From positions 26,367 through 90,366 of the forward strand of contig JBAZZQ010000006.1 in the NCBI GenBank assembly GCA_041658725.1: DNA of 64,000 bases. The letters run 5' to 3'. The notes below the pieces were generated by a model. That model made no database searches. It saw only the letters and a list, made by a program, of their open reading frames with translations, and was not told the DNA's origin. Source of the stretch: JBAZZQ01 sp041658725. Its GTDB lineage: Bacteria > Planctomycetota > Phycisphaerae > JAAYCJ01. Shown here in pieces: positions 59,745 through 64,000 of this stretch. Numbering within the stretch: the first letter of the stretch is position 1; each line of letters begins with the position of its first letter. Made by a program: the position numbers and the translations under genes.

Positions 59745-60170
59745 TTAGTCGGAGACTTCTATTCCCATGCTTCGCGCGGTTCCGGCGATGACTTTTACGG
59801 CCTGGTCGAGATCGGCGGCGTTCATGTCGGACATTTTAGTCTGGGCGATCTGTTTGAGCTGGTCCCTGGTGACCTTTCCGACTTTTTCCTTCAAGGGGTT
59901 TCCCGATCCCTTGGCCACCTTTGCGGCCTCTTTTAGGAGGACGGATGCGGGTGGGCTTTTGATGATAAAGTCAAAGGTCCGGTCGCCGTAGACGTTGATG
60001 ACGGCAGGAACAATCATTCCGTTGTATTGTTTGGTTCGTTCGTTAAATTGGCTGACAAACTGCCCGATATTGACTCCGTGCTGACCGAGGGCCGGACCGA
60101 TGGGCGGCGCGGGCGTAGCTTTGCCACCCGGGGCCTGGATTTTAATTTGTGCGGTCATCTGTTTTGCCAT
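59745..60170 (-). CDS. rplK: 50S ribosomal protein L11
   Basis: GTPase-centre protein (141 residues). It has KIQAPGGKATPAPPIGPALGQHGVNI at the N-terminus (factor-binding domain) and a C-terminal 23S rRNA-binding domain ending GTARSMGIEVSD. Position after nusG is standard. Confidence 0.96.
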   Translation of the reverse strand: MAKQMTAQIKIQAPGGKATPAPPIGPALGQHGVNIGQFVSQFNERTKQYNGMIVPAVINVYGDRTFDFIIKSPPASVLLKEAAKVAKGSGNPLKEKVGKVTRDQLKQIAQTKMSDMNAADLDQAVKVIAGTARSMGIEVSD

Positions 60171-60229
60171 TTTGCTTCTTCCTTTTTTAAAGTTTCAGAG
60201 GGTGCGGCAAGCAGCGCCCCTACAAAATA

Positions 60230-60787
60230 TCATGCTTTTTCGACCTGCCAGTATTCAAGCTCGAGTTCGGTGGCGCGACCGAAAACGGTAACAATCACTT
60301 TGACCGTTCCCTTTTGCGAGTTTACATCTTCCACTCGTCCTTCAAAATTCTCAAACGGGCCTTCCCGGATTTTGACCTGGTCGTCCTTCTTGAAGTCGAT
60401 GGAGAGCGACGGCTGTTCTTTTTGGGTCTCAACAACAACGAGCATTTTTTCAACGTCCTGAGTTCCCATGGGAACAGGTTTATTATCCGAGCCGATAAAA
60501 TCTCCGACCCCCATTGTTTCTTTGATCACGAACCATGCTTTTTCGGGAATGGTTCCGTCCTCGCTGATCTGCATTTCGACGAAGACGTATCCGGGGTAGA
60601 GTTTTCTCTGAAAGACCCTGGCTTGTCCGCCTTTGACCCGTTTTTCCTTGATGGTCGGGACAATAATTCGGCCGATAACGTCGCCGATGTTTTCGATCTG
60701 GACCTTTTTATTCAAGGCCTCACAGACCTGGTCTTCCTTATTGGAAGCAACACGCAGGACATACCATTGTTTAGTCATTTCAGTCAT
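60230..60787 (-). CDS. nusG: Transcription termination/antitermination factor NusG
   Basis: Binds RNA polymerase and couples it to Rho or the ribosome (185 residues). NGN domain begins KQWYVLRVASNKEDQVCEAL; the C-terminal KOW domain (about 130-180) has DQVKIREGPFENFEGRVEDV. Two nearby ATG codons (60787 and 60778) are possible starts; neither has a clear ribosome site. Confidence 0.95.
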   Translation of the reverse strand: MTEMTKQWYVLRVASNKEDQVCEALNKKVQIENIGDVIGRIIVPTIKEKRVKGGQARVFQRKLYPGYVFVEMQISEDGTIPEKAWFVIKETMGVGDFIGSDNKPVPMGTQDVEKMLVVVETQKEQPSLSIDFKKDDQVKIREGPFENFEGRVEDVNSQKGTVKVIVTVFGRATELELEYWQVEKA

Positions 60788-60814
60788 GGTTATTTTTAGA
60801 TTAAGCTTGATTGA

Positions 60815-61312
60815 TTAAAATACATTTCGGAAATACTGGAAAATACCCTGGAACACGGAAACAAAACCAGGTCCTTTTAAGACACCGATTTCGGAGAAAA
60901 AGAGCATGAAGAACGTATCGACTATGAAGAGCATGAGGCTGACGAAGATGACAAAGAGGATAACGATCTTGGTGGATCCGATGATTTCCGGCCTACTGGT
61001 CCAGTTGACTTTTTTCATTTCGCCTTCGACGGAGATGAAGAAATCGACGGTGGAGGTATTTTTTCCGGCGGCCCAATAGAGGAGAAACCCGAGAACCACG
61101 ATATAGACGACAGCGACGGCCACCTGGATCAGGAGTCCATACTCAGTGCTTCGGATGACACTGAACTTGTTGAACAGCCAACTTGCGCCCCAGAGGATCA
61201 TGGCGCCTCCGCCGACGGCAGTCAACATCCTGGTCCAATATCCCTGGGTTGGTTTATATATCTGAAACCATTTCCCGCGTTCCATACTGGTTGTTTGCGT
61301 TCCATTGGCCAT
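60815..61312 (-). CDS. secE: Preprotein translocase subunit SecE
   Basis: Stabilises SecY in the Sec translocon. The 165-residue protein is longer than minimal bacterial SecE (about 60) and has three hydrophobic segments (about 33-52, 60-80, 117-140), as in E. coli. The conserved amphipathic helix EMKKVNWTSRPEIIGST precedes the last membrane helix. It lies between tRNA-Trp and nusG, the standard site. Confidence 0.93.
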   Translation of the reverse strand: MANGTQTTSMERGKWFQIYKPTQGYWTRMLTAVGGGAMILWGASWLFNKFSVIRSTEYGLLIQVAVAVVYIVVLGFLLYWAAGKNTSTVDFFISVEGEMKKVNWTSRPEIIGSTKIVILFVIFVSLMLFIVDTFFMLFFSEIGVLKGPGFVSVFQGIFQYFRNVF

Positions 61313-61338
61313 ATTAATATCTTACCATTCAAAAAATA

Positions 61339-61359
61339 CCCGCTCCCTTACGGTCGCGG
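61339..61359. repeat. CTCCCTTACGGTCGCGG repeat, copy A
   Basis: Identical over 21 bases to 61710-61730. It lies between secE and tRNA-Trp. Confidence 0.7.
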
Positions 61360-61389
61360 TTCGTATCGTGTTCTATGCGCCAAAACGAT

Positions 61390-61462
61390 CAGGGCAGGAG
61401 GGAGTCGAACCCACAACCGCCGGTTTTGGAGACCGGTGCTCTACCAATTAAGCTACTGCCCT
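61390..61462 (-). tRNA. tRNA-Trp (CCA anticodon)
   Basis: Minus strand: acceptor AGGGCAG pairs with CTGCCCT, D arm AGCTTAATTGGTAGAGC, anticodon stem CCGGT/ACCGG with loop CTCCAAA (anticodon CCA), T arm GTGGGTTCGACTCCC, discriminator G, no encoded CCA tail. Placement before secE is common in bacteria. Confidence 0.95.
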
Positions 61463-61503
61463 AACTACAGCTCTTAGCTATCGGGTACCCGGCGAGCACC
61501 TTT

Positions 61504-61683
61504 TTATTTCTTTTTCATTTTGTGGACCGTATGTTTACGATCTCTGGAGCAAAATTTCTTTAATTCCAATTTCGTTGGCTGGCCACCACCCGCTTTGTTC
61601 TGCGACACCGTGGTCCGATAGTTGCGCTCGCCGCACTCGGTGCATTCCATCCAAACCCATTCACTTTTCGGTCCCTTGGCCAT
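61504..61683 (-). CDS. rpmG: 50S ribosomal protein L33
   Basis: A 59-residue protein starting MAKGPKSEWVWMECTECGE and ending FCSRDRKHTVHKMKKK. The first zinc pair CTEC is present, but in the second pair (normally CPRC) only the first Cys remains, as C-S-R-D, so zinc binding may be altered. Position between tuf and tRNA-Trp/secE is typical of L33. Confidence 0.94.
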   Translation of the reverse strand: MAKGPKSEWVWMECTECGERNYRTTVSQNKAGGGQPTKLELKKFCSRDRKHTVHKMKKK

Positions 61684-61709
61684 ATCTGCTCCAACCTTTA
61701 CTGCAAATG

Positions 61710-61730
61710 CCCGCTCCCTTACGGTCGCGG
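61710..61730. repeat. CTCCCTTACGGTCGCGG repeat, copy B
   Basis: Second exact copy, between tuf and rpmG. Confidence 0.7.
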
Positions 61731-61741
61731 CAAATCAGTGA

Positions 61742-62959
61742 TTACTGAATAATTTTTGTAACAACCCCTGACCCGACAGTTCTTCCGCCTTCTCGGATGG
61801 CGAACCGCAGTCCGTCTTCCATGGCGATGGGGCTGATAATTTCGACTTCCATCTGAATGTTATCGCCTGGCATGCACATTTCGGCGTCTTTTCCGTCGCG
61901 GCTCTTGATGGCGACGATCTGGCCTGTAACGTCAGTGGTTCGGAAATAGAACTGGGGACGATATTTCGGGAAGAACGGGGTGTGCCGCCCACCTTCCTCT
62001 TTCGTCAAGACGTAGACTTCGGCCATGAATTTGGTGTGGGGGGTGATGGAACCCGGTTTGGCGAGAACCATACCGCGTTCGAGTTCCTCACGTTCGACAC
62101 CTCGCAGGAGGCAACCGACGTTATCGCCGGCCGTGCCTTCGTCGAGGGTCTTCTGGAACATTTCGACGCCGGTAACGACGACTTTTCGGGTCTCGGCCCG
62201 CAGACCGACAACTGAGACTTCGTCACCGACATGGACGATTCCGCGTTCGATACGACCGGTACCGACAGTTCCACGGCCTTTGATGCTGAATACGTCTTCG
62301 ATGGGCATGAGGAACGGTTTATCGACGTCACGGGTCGGTTCGGGAATGAAACTGTCGCATGCGTCGAGAAGTTCCTGGATTTGTTTTTGTCCTTCGGGTT
62401 CGTCGCGAAGGGCTTTTATGGCGGAACCCTTGATGATTGGGGTATCGTCGCCGGGATAATCATATTTGCTGAGCAATTCGCGGGTTTCCAATTCGACGAG
62501 TTCGAGGAGTTCGGGATCGTCGACGAGGTCAACCTTGTTCAGGAAGACGACGATGGCGGGAACGTTGACCTGACGTGCGAGAAGGATGTGCTCGCGGGTC
62601 TGGGGCATGGGTCCGTCGGCAGCGGAGACAACGAGAATAGCTCCGTCCATCTGCGCGGCTCCGGTGATCATGTTTTTGACATAATCGGCGTGCCCTGGAC
62701 AGTCAACATGTGCGTAATGCCGCTTTTCGGTCGCATATTCCACGTGGGCGGTGGCGATGGTGAGGATTTTCGTGGGGTCACGCCGACCGTCTTTTTCGGA
62801 CGCCTTGGCGACTTCATCATACGCCTTGTAAGTGGCCAGCCCTTTGGTGGACAGATACTTGGTGATCGACGCGGTCAACGTGGTCTTGCCATGATCGACG
62901 TGGCCGATGGTGCCGATGTTTACGTGGGGTTTGGTGCGTTCAAATTTACTTTTCGCCAT
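61742..62959 (-). CDS. tuf: Elongation factor Tu
   Basis: GTPase delivering aminoacyl-tRNA (405 residues). G1 GHVDHGKT at 19-26, G3 DCPGH, G4 NKVD, domains II and III normal. Switch I reads DPTKILTIATAHVEY (61-75) in place of the near-universal ARGITI wording: Arg and Gly before the Mg-binding Thr67 are Lys and Ile. A similar change (TKTVTI) is what I recall for planctomycete EF-Tu, so it is likely lineage-typical. Single tuf copy in the window, at the head of the core cluster just after tRNA-Thr. Confidence 0.97.
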   Translation of the reverse strand: MAKSKFERTKPHVNIGTIGHVDHGKTTLTASITKYLSTKGLATYKAYDEVAKASEKDGRRDPTKILTIATAHVEYATEKRHYAHVDCPGHADYVKNMITGAAQMDGAILVVSAADGPMPQTREHILLARQVNVPAIVVFLNKVDLVDDPELLELVELETRELLSKYDYPGDDTPIIKGSAIKALRDEPEGQKQIQELLDACDSFIPEPTRDVDKPFLMPIEDVFSIKGRGTVGTGRIERGIVHVGDEVSVVGLRAETRKVVVTGVEMFQKTLDEGTAGDNVGCLLRGVEREELERGMVLAKPGSITPHTKFMAEVYVLTKEEGGRHTPFFPKYRPQFYFRTTDVTGQIVAIKSRDGKDAEMCMPGDNIQMEVEIISPIAMEDGLRFAIREGGRTVGSGVVTKIIQ

Positions 62960-63065
62960 GGAGTATTGTCTCCTGTTTCTTGTTTACAAAAAACCTGTTA
63001 TAATCCCAGTACAAAATAAAAGCAGTCTCAAGCGCTATGCTGAGACTTCTTAAGACCCTACATTA

Positions 63066-63138
<73 letters not shown>

Positions 63139-63674
63139 CTCTATCTACCTTTAGAGGCCATCTTACGGTCTCAAAAAAACCGATAGACCCTTAAGAATAT
63201 CAGTTAATTATTTAAAGTCAATATTTTTTCCAGTTATTTTTTCTACTTTTTTAATTGCGGGGAATTTGACCCAAATTAATTTTTCTTCTGGAAATCGTTC
63301 GAAGTAGAGACACATGCAATGCGTCCCTACAGACGACCACACGGGTCAGCTTGTGTGAAATTAATATATACCAAATCAGGCTTTAAGAATTGCACCCCAA
63401 CCTTAAGATGATCCACAGACTGCTTTAGATCGACCCAAGCGGCATCGGCCCCTTTCCGCAAATCAGACGCTGATCTGTCACGACGATTCCGGTTTGTCCT
63501 TTCTGGACCGGAGGAGTGTCAATATCCGCGATGTAACAAACAAACTGATCTTTGGGCAAGGGTTTGCACCAGCCGGAAATTTTTTTCCGATGCTGATCCG
63601 GTAGAGATCCCCAATGATATTTTTGACATAAGTTGCTTCGGGCCAATAAATTATGATAGTCGTCCCTGAAAAAG
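63139..63674. other. Spacer upstream of the core cluster
   Basis: Contains the promoter at 63194-63221, a GTAGAGACACATGCAATGCG element (63305-63331, same family as the one near 10852), and a weak 73-codon frame on the minus strand (63425-63646) with a GIVVTDQRLI phrase reminiscent of bacterial PH domains. The latter has no clear start and is not called as a gene. Confidence 0.5.
63194..63221 (-). promoter_or_regulatory. Sigma-70-type promoter of the tRNA-Thr/tuf/rpoBC cluster
   Basis: Minus strand -35 TTGACT (63221-63216), 16-base spacer, -10 TATTCT (63199-63194). Transcription would start near 63187, about 50 bases before tRNA-Thr. An AT-rich tract follows upstream (GGAAAAAATA), like an UP element. 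Confidence 0.6.
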
Positions 63675-64000
63675 TCAAATTTTAACGAAGCACACTACAA
63701 AGCGATGGGTTTGGATATTCGGATGATCAAAAATCCGGGCCAAAAATTGCAGGCACAATAAAAGATGCCGCAGCAGGCGGCGGAGGTTATACCCGCAGCC
63801 GACTAAAATCGCGTTCATCTTGTCGCCTTCCTGGCCTTTGAGGTAATTTCGGCCCAATCGACACTCGCTTTTAGCGTGGCCTATCACAGGTTCAATCGAG
63901 CTTCGTCGCTTGAACAATTTTCGCAAGGGTCGCGTGAGTTTTTTAAAGCCACGGCCAACGATGTGGACCGCGGCAGAGCCGGTGTAATCGTGGCCGCGAT
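63675..64000 (-). CDS. IS5/IS1182-type transposase, C-terminal part, runs off the window
   Basis: The frame stays open to the window edge. It reads RGHDYTGSAAVHIVGRGFKK, then RSSIEPVIGHAKSECRLGRN, and YLKGQEGDKMNAILVGCGYN, the DDE transposase C-terminus with the catalytic Glu in SSIEPVIGH. About 107 residues are visible. The stop at 63675 follows a Phe/Val-rich tail. Whether the full element is intact depends on sequence beyond the window. Confidence 0.87.
   Translation of the reverse strand, partial: RGHDYTGSAAVHIVGRGFKKLTRPLRKLFKRRSSIEPVIGHAKSECRLGRNYLKGQEGDKMNAILVGCGYNLRRLLRHLLLCLQFLARIFDHPNIQTHRFVVCFVKI

Noticed and set aside
63425..63646. 73-codon minus-strand frame with a GIVVTDQRLI phrase like bacterial PH domains
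   Set aside because: No clear start or ribosome site, too short for the domain, and adjacent to an IS end; it could be a gene fragment but the evidence is thin.

Overview
The window looks like a chromosome segment of a planctomycete, most likely of the Phycisphaerae side of the phylum. The evidence is a prepilin-like protein with a C-terminal H-X9-DG motif, several further GspG-like pseudopilins, a secreted dockerin protein, an ExbB/ExbD/VWA/TPR operon, an EF-Tu whose switch I departs from the usual RGIT wording in the way I recall for planctomycetes, and very many word-like dispersed repeats. This placement is inference; no 16S rRNA gene is present.

Layout. 1-1585: end of a FecCD/BtuC-type permease and its ATPase (metal-chelate or cobalamin import). 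1598-2356: H-X9-DG pseudopilin. 2940-10442: a self-contained operon of an ArsR regulator, a four-part sulfur-handling oxidoreductase (CoA-disulfide reductase, rhodanese, TusA and DsrE2 domains), an RND adaptor and an RND pump. 10971-15083: three GspG-like pseudopilins and a dockerin protein. 15268-23736: pssA, gltX, hslVU, a mobile four-helix-bundle (S23) gene, a neuC-like epimerase, an HDOD protein and pheA. 23833-32597: YXWGXW protein, PfkB kinase, glycerate kinase, HtrA protease, GT9 glycosyltransferase, Gfo/Idh oxidoreductase, and small membrane and zinc-ribbon genes. 32800-40267 (minus): family 4 uracil-DNA glycosylase, then the operon VWA - TPR - ExbB - ExbD - ExbD - large TPR protein, with ATGA start/stop overlaps. 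40586-42855: a PadR-led membrane-sensor operon. 42900-45240: lysA and a putative lipoprotein. 45907-46241: a gutted transposase.

46255-63138 (minus) is the transcription/translation core in the order tRNA-Thr, tuf, rpmG, tRNA-Trp, secE, nusG, rplK, rplA, rplJ, rplL, rpoB, rpoC, rpsL, rpsG, fusA. A good promoter lies ahead of tRNA-Thr. The cluster ends at the transposase remnant, where S10-operon genes often follow in other bacteria. A second transposase (IS5-like C-terminus) runs off the right edge.

The spacers are full of short dispersed palindromic repeats of at least six families. Some have entered reading frames: two genes of the ExbB/ExbD operon and two pseudopilins carry N-terminal stretches encoded by repeat DNA, and a 37-bp inverted-repeat unit carrying the S23-type gene ends directly before the neuC start codon. 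The best candidates for undescribed biology are the sulfur-oxidoreductase/RND operon, the ExbB-ExbD-VWA-TPR envelope machine, and this traffic of repeats into coding sequence. Nothing resembling CRISPR, a prophage or an integron was seen.
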